This document shows positions 43,841 through 53,482 of a DNA stretch of 64,000 nucleotides, in pieces. The stretch spans positions 26,318-90,317 of the forward strand of contig JAGVSM010002852.1 of the NCBI GenBank assembly GCA_022494885.1. The letters are read 5' to 3'. The position numbers and the translations under genes are program-made. Source of the DNA: Micrasema longulum (Eukaryota > Arthropoda > Insecta > Trichoptera > Brachycentridae). Every line of letters begins with the position of its first letter. Position 1 is the first letter of the stretch. The notes under the pieces are model-generated. The model saw nothing but the letters and a program-made list of their open reading frames with translations. It searched no databases and was not told the origin of the DNA.

Positions 43841-44214
43841 AGTAGTAAAAAGCAGTTTTACTCCGTAATACTTCTAAAATTACCTAAACAAAATCACTTT
43901 TATATTCGTAGCAAAAAAGATTGGGATCTTCATAGTTGTTGTTTAGAATTTTTTCTGTCTAAAATCACAAGGCGCCTTTATAATATGTGCGTGATTTTGA
44001 AGGAGCGTTTATCTTTTTTTTTGTGATATTAAAAACATTTTATAATCACAAATAACATATAATGGAAATGCCAGAAATCAATAAACAAATAATGAAAAAG
44101 TAAATAAATATGTCAATAAACGTATGAATGAATAAATAAATAATTAAAAACTTAAAAAATAAATGAAAATATTTTAAAAGGCCCTGTTCACCTGTTCAGG
44201 TACCTGAACAGGTT
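43841..44214. other. AT-rich spacer, nothing recognised
   Basis: No exon, repeat copy or RNA gene could be supported here. (AAATAA)-rich sequence near 44095-44165 is low complexity. Confidence 0.45.
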
Positions 44215-45118
44215 ATAAATATGTTCACCAAAACTAGCCAATGACAGGTCATAAGCCCCGCAAATGCTAAGACTTCCATATTTATTTATTTACATACATA
44301 AGGTTATTGTACATTTTTTGAGACAATAAGTCCCAACTCCATGGGACTAAAAGTCCTGTGTCGAGATGGGACGAGCAATTATATGACACAAACACAGACA
44401 CATGAGTATATCACCACAAATATGGGATTAGAAAAATAAAAAATAATAAAAAAAAAATATATTAAAAAACATATATACGGCACATCAACATGGTAAACAG
44501 TAAACTCAAGCATTTGGAAAATCACCAAGGAGTTTCCCACTCAAATCCCTCCCACTAAGGAAAATCCAGTCCTCAACTCCTTTCTTGAAAACAATTTTTG
44601 TCCTTGAGAGCTTAATACGTTCTTCCAAAATATTGAACACTCACGTTGCGATAAATTAGAGATGTCTCTGAGCAAAAGTTCCTTTCTCAAAAATATTTTC
44701 CTTCTTGTTGTAAGAAATTTAGATCTAAATAACTTCCTAGCGAGAAATTCAGCCAGTCTGCAAACATTTGGAGATACTTAAAACATTCTTGAATTAACTA
44801 ACTGGTAAAAGAAGAATATGAAAATTGGAAAAAAAATCTGGCGTTTCCTAGTAGGTTAATTGGTTAAGCTGGATGAATCTCACTAACGTGATAAAAAATT
44901 CAGCTGTTTTACTTCACAAAAGTCAACAGATGGAAGAGTTTAGGAAATGTGGATGTTTAAACATAGGTAGTATGGTGAATGTTACACAATGTGTAAAGTG
45001 GTCATTTAAACTAGGGAATGACAGGTCATAAGTCCTGTAAATGCCTAGATTTCTTGATATTCCCTTTTGAAAAATGTTTTCCCTTTCTGTTGCAATAAAT
45101 TTAGAGCTGTTTGCAGTT
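44215..45118. mobile_element. Long-TIR MITE family L, interrupted by LINE A
   Basis: The left part (44215-44282) has AATGACAGGTCATAAGCCC and GACTTCCATATT. The MITE resumes at about 44676 (AAATATTTTCCTTCTTGTTG) with outer end CCAGTCTGCAAACATTTGG, spacer CTAGTAGGTTAATTGG and a second arm (GGAAGAGTTTAGGAAATG, AATGACAGGTCATAAGTCC) to 45118. The split occurs at CCATATT, where other copies continue CCCTTTT. Confidence 0.65.
44283..44675 (-). mobile_element. LINE family A, nested in MITE L
   Basis: The minus-strand coding tail reads 'LEERIKLSRTKIVFKKG', 'VEDWIFLSGRDLSGKLLG' up to a stop, then a 3' UTR with the inverse of CCATCTCGACACAGGACTTT and an AAATAAATAAAT tail at 44283-44295. The 'KKGVEDWIF' motif recurs as 'KKGFKDWIF' at 61270-61300, tying the copies together. 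Confidence 0.65.
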
Positions 45119-45227
45119 TATCATGTACAATACAATGAAAAAATATGAATATTGATTAAGTATGCACCGTAATCCCAGAGGGTATTGCTGTTATACCAAA
45201 GTATGATTATCGATTGGAATATAGTCC

Positions 45228-45432
45228 AAAAAATATTTACGAGTACATAAAAATAACATTTTAATATGTATAAACTTATTTGTATTTATTTAATATGCAA
45301 TATATTTTCTTTACTGACTTTGTATACTTTGTGGAAATCTGTTATTTGTTTTGAGTTTATACACTATATCTGTTTGTTTACTATAAATTTGTATGTAGAA
45401 CTGTTTATACAATAAAATTAAAATAATAATAT
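45228..45432 (+). mobile_element. LINE family B 3' end
   Basis: It matches 36085-36290: ACATAAAAATAACATTTTAA, TATGCAATATATTTTCTTTA, TTTATACACTATATCTG and GTATGTAGAACTG, then an AATAAAATTAAAAT tail. The insertion is strongly 5' truncated. Confidence 0.75.
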
Positions 45433-46194
45433 TTTCTGATTGTGCACAAAGTCGATAAGTATAACGAAATTCGAATTTACATAAATAAAACGTGATTATT
45501 TATACTATTCCGGACATTCATCAGAATTATTTTTTTTCGAATTAAGGTATTTTCTTTAAAATGCCGTTTATAAAACATCATTGCAAATATAAAAAACTTG
45601 CTCACTTGTATTTTATTTTATCGTTTGTACGCCAAACATTAATATACAGTTATAAAAATGCTAACAGTTATATATGTTATTTATTATTTATAATGCTTAA
45701 TTATAAGTATTAAAATTTTGACAGTCCTGCTCTGATTCGAATTTGAATCGTGCAACCGAGACGACGCTCTACAATGTTAAGTTTGGAGAAATAACCGACA
45801 GACTCTTTTTCTAAGTGCCGATGTACTGTAATAATAATAATGTATTAACAAAATCACAATATCTTCTAACCACTACATTTTATATGGTAGTGGATATCTC
45901 AGGATTACGTGTAGTCTGCCTAACTAGGAACAACCTGTTTTAAGGCAGAGTTTTTTTTAGTGGAGCTAAACAAACAAAACAGTACTACCTACTTGTGAAT
46001 TTAGTACACAATTTAGCAATATTACTTTTTTATTTTATTTTTTTTATTTCATGAAATATATTTTATCAAAGGTTCTGAATTCCCTCAACTCAATTCCTTT
46101 AAAATATAATATTGTTGTTTGAGTTTAATTAAGAATAATGAATCTTTAAATTAAATAAAAATGGAAAATGGACTGACCTTCAACTTATAAAAAA
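45433..46194. other. AT-rich spacer, nothing recognised
   Basis: No exon, repeat copy or RNA gene could be supported. A low-copy patch at 45730-45800 (ACCGAGACGACGCTCTACAA) is unexplained. Confidence 0.45.
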
Positions 46195-46272
46195 ATATTC
46201 GGTGTAGCAACCAACGCAGTGTTCTAGTAACCATTAGGTGCGCAAACGGATTGATGATAATGAAATAAATAA
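46195..46272 (+). mobile_element. SINE family S3 3' tail
   Basis: CCAACGCAGTGTTCTAGTAA, CCATTAGGTGCGCAAACGG and the ATGATAATGA tail. The short open minus-strand frame at 46151-46354 crosses it and is not a gene. Confidence 0.6.
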
Positions 46273-46902
46273 TTGGTACTTTTGTAAAACAATAATATTT
46301 GACATTCAAAATTTTACTCTCTGCTTTCCTGTTATATCTGGGTACTCGAAACAAGTAGTTCTATGACAACTTGTTATAAACGGGATGGCCTTACAATTAG
46401 GGGGTAATTTTTGTAACAGTTGGACACATTTACCCCCCAGAGTGCTAAACTACTTCTTACAGTGGTGACGCGTGAATGAATCAATACAATGACGCCTAAT
46501 ATAAAAAAAACAGGTAAATTTTAAAATGAGACCCATTTTTTTTAAAAGCGATAACCAAGTATAGTAAGTTCAGTAGAAAAAAATGGTGTGCGAAATTACA
46601 AAAAATATATATAACACGATTACATTGTTACACACAAGCTATAAAAAAGTCCTATTTAACTATTTGGAATATTTTGTCAACATGGTCAAAGAGAATCTTT
46701 ACATAAAATCTATGTAATACATAATCACTACTCTTCAAAATAATAATAAAAAATTTGTAAATGATGTCCCACTGCATGTTTAAGAAACTTAAACATAAAA
46801 AAAAAAATTACCAAAAGATTTGAAGAATTTTTACAAATGAGGATAAAATAAATAATAAATCGAATCTTGTAAATAAATAAACAGGAAATCTCAGAACATT
46901 AT
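46273..46902. other. AT-rich spacer, nothing recognised
   Basis: No exon, repeat copy or RNA gene could be supported here. Confidence 0.45.
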
Positions 46903-47142
46903 TATCATCAATCCTTTTCCGCACCTAATAGAGGAAAGGGTACTGGATTGTTACACCAATCGCAGCAATCTTGATCATTTTTGTTACATGAAAATAAGTT
47001 GATCAGTCTTACGGTTCGGGTGAAACATTCTAGTGTAAAAACACTTTTTTAAATAAATATTTTATCTCAACCATGCCGGAAGTCGAACCCGAGACCTCTT
47101 GTTTGGAAGGCAAACGCGCTAACCACTACACCACGAGGCCGA
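46903..47142 (-). mobile_element. SINE family S3, full length
   Basis: The best-kept S3 copy. On the minus strand: tRNA-like head TCGGCCTCGTGGTGTAGTGG, TTAGCGCGTTTGCC and the B box CTCGGGTTCGACTTCC (47142-47070). The body follows (CGTAAGACTGATCAACTT, TGATCAAGATTGCTGCG), then AATCCAGTACCC and an (ATGATA)n tail at 46903-46912. The B box matches GGTTCGANTCC at all but one position. It is a SINE rather than a tRNA gene because the acceptor stem is not formed. Confidence 0.75.
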
Positions 47143-47424
47143 AAGTTTAGAACAAAAAACTATAAATATTTCTCAATAAAAGTATAAATAAGGTGATAAA
47201 ATAAGTAGAGGTAGGCTAGCATTATGTTTAAAATAACGAATACTATTATTTTAATATACTCATTTAAATTTGATTGAAATATAAATATTTGTTATAACCC
47301 AATCAAACGTATAAAATATGCGCTTATTTTTACGAATATGTTTAATTATATTTTAGCTCTCTTATTAAACGATAGTACAATTTATTAAAATGTTTTTATT
47401 TAATATCTTCACGATGCTTTCAGT

Positions 47425-47797
47425 ATAATAATTAAACGTAGTTATGCAGAAAGCAGCCAGCCATAGAAAAGTGAAACTGAGATAATAGCACCTTTGTGAG
47501 ATGAGGGAATTATCAAATCTACACAACAGTTCGAATGTTTTTGACTTTGATAAATGATGTATGTATTACAAACAAGAATCTTATTATGTGTTTGAACAGT
47601 GTAAATGAATTTTAAAGTACCTTAAGATTTTTTAAGTCATGTGGGTGTTTTCTGCAAATTGAGAAATTCCGTTTTTGTGGTCCGGCTGTTTTAAGCAAAA
47701 CCTAGGATTGACGTTGCTCCACCCGATAACACCAATATCTCATTTTTTCAAAATTGTGGACTGTCTGCTTTCTGCGTAACTACGTTAAATTATTAGT
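47425..47797. mobile_element. MITE family K, complete copy
   Basis: Terminal inverted repeats of about 27 bp: TTAAACGTAGTTATGCAGAA at the left and its inverse, TTCTGCGTAACTACGTTAAA, at the right, both continuing into AGCAG. Internal words (AGATAATAGCACCTTTGTGA, TGACTTTGATAAATGATG) match the copy at 39495-39780 in reverse. No coding capacity. The TTAA-rich ends do not allow the superfamily to be named. Confidence 0.7.
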
Positions 47798-47852
47798 GTC
47801 TAAGAAAAATTTTTTTTTCGATTTCTTATGTAATCTTTTTTTTAAATAAAAT

Positions 47853-47950
47853 GGCTTTGTTTTATGAACCACTTTATTCATTTACACAAGCAACTAGTTT
47901 CGGCAACAACACGTTGCCCTCTTCAGGGTTATTTAAAAACATGTCGTTAC
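47853..47950 (-). mobile_element. Hammerhead-like repeat end (Penelope-like type)
   Basis: On the minus strand CCCTGAAGAGGGCAACGTG runs into TTGTTGCCGAAACTAG (47926-47893). That is CUGANGA, then a perfect 6-bp stem GGCAAC/GTTGCC with a GTGTT loop, then GAAAC, matching the hammerhead catalytic core including stem II. Downstream is AATGAATAAAGTGG, the same kind of trailing end as in 9334-9606 and 51655-52025. Hammerheads are known in Penelope-like element terminal repeats. Stems I and III were not found, so activity is doubtful. Confidence 0.5.
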
Positions 47951-48384
47951 AACAAATTTAACAACTCGATTTTTCCTAAAAATATGATATATATAACATT
48001 GACCCACAAAATTAGTGCTACAAACATCCGAAAAAACACACGGTTCTGTACTTTCAGTATAATTTAAATCACATCCTTTTTGTTAAAAAGGCTAATATTT
48101 TTATGATATAGAAATATGTATCCTACATCCCTGGATTTACAATATCATCTATCATATCTGTCTACCAACGACACTAACTGGTGCATAAAAATGCTGTAGA
48201 AAATAATGCAGGGGTGCATTGTTTACCCTGTATTGTTGCATAAACTTATTTGGTACTAACAACCCCGCGCACTTTCATCATACGTCCGACTGCCCGTTTG
48301 TCCTGACACATTTCTATAGAATAAATTAACCAGATATTATTACTCAGTTTTTTAGAGCAATGAATCATTTTCCATTTTTGCTGC

Positions 48385-48512
48385 GTGGTGTAGACTCTTG
48401 TTAACTCGTTTGCCTGCCATGGTCAAGAAATTCAGTTTGATTCCCGATTCTCGCAAACGGTTAAAACAATACGCTGCAAAAGTTGTACCAATGCAGTGCG
48501 CGCCCTAACATT
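48385..48512 (+). mobile_element. SINE family S3, shortened copy
   Basis: Head TGCGTGGTGTAGACTCTTGT, TCGTTTGCCTGCC and the B box-like CAGTTTGATTCCCGATTC are joined directly to the 3' motif GTACCAATGCAGTGCGCGCC, so most of the body is deleted. Confidence 0.6.
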
Positions 48513-48625
48513 ATCATCATTCCTTTATCTACCCTTGGTGGTACATAAAACACAGTATTGATACTCCAATTATATCGTCTGAGCCATTGTTTGTAAAATG
48601 TATAACAGTAAGACTTCTTATAATT
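48513..48625 (-). mobile_element. SINE family S3 3' part, tail-to-tail with its neighbour
   Basis: The inverted tail ATTATCATCATTCC, then CTTGGTGGTACATAAAACAC and GTAAGACTTCTTATAATTC. It shares its tail position with the plus-strand copy at 48385, so two SINEs meet tail to tail. Confidence 0.55.
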
Positions 48626-48814
48626 CTGGTACCAATATACGAACTATAAAAAAATCAACATTTTTTAAAAGGAATACCTAACCTGCTAAGCCTCCATTTT
48701 AGAAGCTTGTCAGCATGTGGGAAATAATGTATAAGTCTGGAAGTTATAAAAAATACACCACAACACCTAGGCCAATTGAGAAAAAAACGTTATCCTTTTT
48801 TTTCTTCTTTCAAC

Positions 48815-49020
48815 TGGCCGGTATCTAATCCACGACGCCAGTTTTAACTGCGCCATGGCGAGTGCCTGTCGAAATTTAGAATTTCTTACCGTCCATGCGC
48901 TCCATAGCTGCAAGACGTGCTGTAGTCAATCTCCCAACTGTTATAATTTAAATTGATCTTAATTGGAAACAAGGAACTAGAATCTCAACCGTCCATGCGC
49001 TCTGTAGCTGCCTTTGAGGT
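48815..49020. repeat. Repeated ACCGTCCATGCGCTC motif block
   Basis: ACCGTCCATGCGCTCCATAG near 48890 recurs as ACCGTCCATGCGCTCTGTAG near 48990, 100 bp downstream, both followed by CTGC. The block also holds CCACGACGCCAGTTTTAACT, GCGCCATGGCG. It looks like part of a dispersed repeat, but no second locus is seen in the window. Confidence 0.4.
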
Positions 49021-50400
49021 GATTTACACAAAAATGGCGTTATTTAAATTATCCAACCATATATATAAAGGACTTCCTCATCAAAAATCAATAATTCATA
49101 AATTTCTCATTTAAAAAAAAAATCGTCTTGTGGTTTTAGTTTTTGATTATTTATTTGTTTTTTATGATAATTTTCTATGTATGACAACTTGCATTAGAAA
49201 CGTGCCAATAAACTTTTATTTTCTCTTGGTTTGACGAGATCTAGATTTTGTTTACTTTTGTAATAAAAAAAAGAATCATACTAAATACATTGCAACTAAT
49301 ATTTTTCAATTCTGTTTGCAAATCAGGCATTCAGATAAAAATCTGTAACTATATCCGACCTATAGGGAAGAAAGTAAGTTCCCTGTCATATCTTTCGGTA
49401 AAGTCTCCACATGTCAGTAAACGCATCAAATATCCGGACAGCATAGCACCAAAAGGGCACCATTCACAGATCACAATAGATAATGGTGCCACTTCATTAT
49501 ATTTGGGGCAGCACTTTATTATTCCGATACTCCACGAGTAGCCCATATGCGCTACATTTTTATTGTAATAACAAACAGAGGGATGAAAATACTGTTTTTT
49601 ATCCTGTTAAATTGATTAATGGTACGGAGCTGGTATCTATCAAGTTTCTAATACATCCTTCATATTCCTTTTTCGACTCGAATAAAACATGAAGCATTTG
49701 GTTTACGAAATATATTTAGTTTTTAAGTACTTCAGCAATACATGGGTGATATCAGAGGTAATGTGAAGTGAATTCAAGATTGAAAACAATTAAAGCTGTA
49801 GTCTGGTAAAACGCACGCAAAATTAGGAAATCATACGATTTTCCCATTTTAAAACGAATGTTTTCTATTAATCGAGCAATTAAAACAATTAAAAAAACAT
49901 AATTTAAATAAAAACAATGTTTTTTAAAGGTATTTCCGTAGAAAAATATACTTGAAAGTTTTATGTAATTAAAATATAATTACTTTTAGACCGGCAGATT
50001 ACACCATTCCAAATTTAAACTAAACTTAGGCATCTGGGATCTCAATAAAGACTAATACCTCTTACTATACTTTCCTCACCTTAAGTTTTGTCTCTGCATA
50101 CAGGTATAAGTATCGAACCAAAATTTGTTAGAAAAATTTAAAGATAATAAAATGAACATGAATGTGGCTGGAACAAAATTTTAATTCTTTGTTTTTTGAA
50201 AGAAATACAAGCATTTTAAATCACATAAATTTTTGTGACATTTTCTTTTATTTCTATGTAAAATTATGCCTTCGGTATTACTTTAAAAATAATTGAAATA
50301 TTTTAGTTGAAAACTTTCTTCATAGAATTGTTTTTTTTTTTTTTAAAAGATAGTTCAGGTCGTAATATTTAATTTATAACAACATATTATTTATATTATA
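49021..50400. other. AT-rich spacer with an unassigned patch
   Basis: 49320-49560 is less AT-rich and open on both strands (frames at 49248-49541, 49349-49546), but no motif, splice pair or repeat copy decides for a gene. Confidence 0.35.
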
Positions 50401-50610
50401 AACCTGCCCTTACCGAAAACGATAACAGTAACATTGAAATCCGAGAACGGACGCAACAGCTTCCTATAACGAGCGTTTTAAGGGTGCGGCGCGGCGGCGG
50501 ACCTGTAGCTCAAACACTAATAACTATCGACCCGCTAATAGGAGACGTGATAACCATTTCTTGCTATGGTTGTTAATCGTATTCGCGATCACAATGCAAC
50601 ATCCGTGAAC
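50400..50610. promoter_or_regulatory. GC-rich low-copy block with GATA-type words
   Basis: GGGTGCGGCGCGGCGGCGGA near 50480 is flanked by AACGATAACAGTAAC and GACGTGATAACCATTTC. GATA/TTATC cores and CpG density set it apart from its flanks. No open frame or repeat copy. A regulatory element is possible. Confidence 0.3.
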
Positions 50611-51189
50611 ACCAAATATTAAATGTCAAAATATTAACGTTTCGTGACGCATAATCCTGCCGCGCAAACACATATTTCAATTTCACCTGTGTAAATATTC
50701 CAAAACTGCTATTTTTATTTATTTATTCATTATTTATCATGCTATTTACTGCATTTAGCCGGTAGTAGGCAAGCCAAATGTCAAGAAAAGCAGTCGCCAT
50801 AGTAATTGTAATTTAATTTTCACTTTTTGTATTAGATACTCCTTTTTATTTTGCAAATGCAATATATTGTACTATTTTTTTTGGTAAACGCCGATTTTTT
50901 GCCAATGAATTGTATTTATTTACGAGAACACAACAAACAAACCAACACGAGCGTTGACTTAGACATTACACACGCGTTGACTTATGACTGCGATAACTTA
51001 AGCATGTTCATCATTGTTCATTGTGATTGCTCAGATGCTTAGCATGTTTTTATGCACGTCGTTATTTGTGATCAGCTTTTTTAGGAGTACACTAAGGGAC
51101 ACGAGATTGACATGGGAGAAGGCAAGGGTGCTGTCTGGCGGTAGGGTCTCCTGGAAGCTTATGGTCATGTCCAAATGCTACTTAAGAGT
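50611..51189. other. Spacer, nothing recognised
   Basis: A 63-codon frame at 50851-51042 has no motif. The patch at 51090-51170 (GCAAGGGTGCTGTCTGGCGG) is low-copy and unexplained. Confidence 0.4.
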
Positions 51190-51654
51190 ATAAGAACAAA
51201 AATTTCGTGACAATTGTTTCGCCTTGTTAGGACATTTTCAGATGAATGTGAAGATTAGATGGATTGAATGTCCTTATATAGTTATATAATTCAAGGTACT
51301 AATAAAAATAATCTTATGAACTATAGTATGTACATTAATCATAATTAAAGGAAAAACCAATAGTTAAGGGCAAGGCCAAGTACTTAATAGGTAATAGGGA
51401 ATTTAGGTAATTTAGGGAATTTAGGTAAAAGTAAGTATTTATTGACGTACATGTATGTATTGTAAGACAATTAATGAAGCTTTATAATTTTATAACTTTA
51501 GATAATTGTTATAGAAAATGTATCAATAATATTATGATAGGTTGCTATTCTTTTTAATTTTAAAACATAATTGTAATATTATGAAGAAATTTATAAATAC
51601 CTAGATTTCCAATTACCTATTAAACACTTACCATTACTTATAATTAAAAATCAA
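51190..51654 (-). mobile_element. Hammerhead-like inverted element, outer arm
   Basis: 51193-51395 is the inverse of 51765-51960. Both contain the hammerhead-like core (here on the minus strand, GAAAATGTCCTAACAAGGCG then AAACAATTG) and the words ATAATTAAAGGAAAAACCA and ATCTTATGAACTATAGTATG. 51396-51654 is AT-rich with short tandem steps (GGGAATTTAGGTAATTTA). Together with the next feature this forms a large, partly palindromic structure. Confidence 0.55.
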
Positions 51655-52025
51655 AAACTGATTTGAGTCTACTGAACACTTTATTTTATTTTTACAAATA
51701 TAAACATATAAAAATTAAAACTTCGTGACAATTGTTTCGCCTTATTAGGGCATTTTCAAACGAATGACTTACCATTACCCTTAACTTTACTTTTGGTTTT
51801 TCCCTTAATTATGATTAATTTACATGCTATAGTTCATAAGATTATTTTTATTTTCTACATAAGTACCTTGAATTATACACCTATATAAGGACATTCAATC
51901 TTCACATTCATTTGAAAATACCCTAACAAGGCAAAACAATTGTCACGAAATTTTTGTTTTTATATTTTTTATACTTGTAGAAATAAAATAAAGTGTTCAG
52001 TAGACTCAAAACAGTGTTTGATTTC
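51655..52025. mobile_element. Hammerhead-like inverted-repeat element
   Basis: Arms of about 110 bp at 51660-51770 and 51915-52020 are inverted copies beginning with TTGAGTCTACTGAACACTTT. Inside each arm is a core of the form TGAAAATRCCCTAAYAAGGC followed by (G/A)AAACAATTGTCACG. The layout of AATAAA end, spacer and hammerhead-like core matches the elements at 9334 and 47853. No coding capacity. Class membership (Penelope-like terminal repeat or derivative) is inferred. Confidence 0.55.
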
Positions 52026-52107
52026 TAATATTATAAGTTAAAATATGCAGTTCTACAAAATAAACGCCAAATAAATCATTGAATTTTTATAATTTCGCGG
52101 AGCACTT

Positions 52108-52134
52108 GCAACAAGCTCGCGGAGCACTGGTTAA
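52108..52134. mobile_element. Possible hAT element terminus
   Basis: CTCGCGGAGCACTGGTTAAG followed by AACCACTG ends in the inverse of CAGTGGTTCTTAACC, a sequence typical of hAT-superfamily termini. A related GCGGAGCACTTGCAAC lies just upstream. The other terminus and the 8-bp duplication were not found. Confidence 0.35.
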
Positions 52135-52184
52135 GAACCACTGGGTTAGACTAATACATATTTTTTATTTCGCATATTACAAAT

Positions 52185-52252
52185 TAATGATCACTGCTAC
52201 ACTGCAATCGTAGTACAGATGCCTTGCTCTATGCACCATTAGGGATGGTGAT
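52185..52252 (+). mobile_element. SINE family S3 3' fragment
   Basis: TGCCTTGCTCTATGCACCAT then TAGGGATGGTGATGTG is the S3 3' motif with a decayed tail. Confidence 0.5.
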
Positions 52253-52284
52253 GTGTCCACATTTCACAACAAACTTATTCATTT

Positions 52285-52570
52285 TCGCTTTGCCCTTTCG
52301 GCCTTCCTTAAACCCCACTAAAACGGCCAAATTACCCGCAAACTCCGAAATCCCGCTACATAGCAGGTGATTCCGAGCGGATATGGGGCCGCGTGTCCAC
52401 CCCGGGCCCCTTTAGGACTCCGCTGGCGGGCCCGGGGGACCATATGCAAATGGTGTATTCTTGTCAAGACCCACCGACCCCGTAACGACTTCTTCTTGAA
52501 AGGACCCGTGATAAATTGTCACCCTGCGCCCGATGGACCATGAAACGAAGGCTCGGGATGAAGAAAGGAA
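52285..52570. promoter_or_regulatory. GC-rich low-copy block with a POU octamer
   Basis: A strong GC rise (GGGGCCGCGTGTCCACCCC, GGACTCCGCTGGCGGGCCC) with no repeat copy includes the exact POU octamer ATGCAAAT at 52444-52451, overlapping an E-box CATATG. No frame with splice support was found. Conserved enhancer or promoter is the inference; an unrecognised exon is not excluded. Confidence 0.35.
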
Positions 52571-52732
52571 ACATTTTGTTCTTGATATTCAGCAATGTCG
52601 ACATTTTAACATTAAGGGTCAGATATTAGAAACATCACTTCACATCATTCTAACCGGAGCAATATATTGATTATTGAAATGTTGATTATAAACGGACAGT
52701 TATGAAAATACTTAAGGAATACAAATCAATAT

Positions 52733-52766
52733 AAATATATATATATATATTTATATATATATATAG
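52733..52766. repeat. (TA)n microsatellite
   Basis: An almost pure TA run with a single TTTA interruption near its middle. Confidence 0.85.
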
Positions 52767-53184
52767 ATCATAAGTGCAGTGAAAAAATAAATGCAAAAAC
52801 TTAAGTAAAAACAAACCAAAATGCCTTTATTGTCATGTTCCATACGTCTGTTACAGACATTTTACTATAACATCATTTCAGTATCCTGATCAATTAATTT
52901 TAAAAATCCTCCAAATGCGTAAAAACCTCTTCAAAGTAATTAAACTTGCAATGTACCTGGCCACCGCACCCGTCACACGAATTAATCTCTTTTCCATGTA
53001 TCTACGGTTCGCACCAACTATGCACAGAACTCTCCTCTGATTCGCTTGGCGCGTAATTATAATGTATTTTTCAATAACATGGACACATTTAACTGCAGTA
53101 AACTCACTTTTGAAACAAGAATTAAAAAACTAATATTTTTTTTTTAAATATATATTTTTACATTATAAATTTAAGATGTTTCTA
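52767..53184. other. Unassigned spacer
   Basis: No gene. A low-copy patch around 52955-53060 (CACCGCACCCGTCACACGAA, CGCTTGGCGCG) precedes decayed sequence that may be LINE coding remnant (53090-53130) but cannot be proven. Confidence 0.35.
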
Positions 53185-53482
53185 TTCACTCATATCAAAC
53201 ACACACTCACCCTGTCCATAAACCCACCCTCACACCCATATACACTCACACACATATTCACATACCTACCAAAACTACACTCCACTCACTTACACACGCA
53301 TCCTCACACAAAAAACTCGCACACATGCACTTCTATGAATTAATATCTAACTGAACTGAATTTTTATAATTGTATTTATGTGGAAAACTGATTTGGCTTT
53401 ATTTTATGTTTTTTTTTATAATGTTGTGTATATTTTTTTGCATTGCTGTTGTTTTTATGAATAAACAAAATAAAAAATAAAA
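53185..53482 (+). mobile_element. LINE 3' end with a CA-rich tract (family I)
   Basis: A cytosine/adenine-rich stretch (53195-53335, many CACACTCAC words) precedes TTGTATTTATGTGGAAAACT, TTTTTTTGCATTGCTGTTG and an ATGAATAAACAAAATAAA tail. This form, a simple C/A-rich UTR and then a T-rich segment and A-rich tail, is common for jockey-type LINEs. No second copy is seen here. Confidence 0.5.

Noticed and set aside
47070..47142. tRNA gene on the minus strand
   Set aside because: Good A and B boxes, but no paired acceptor stem, and it is followed by the S3 body and GATGAT-type tail: a SINE head.
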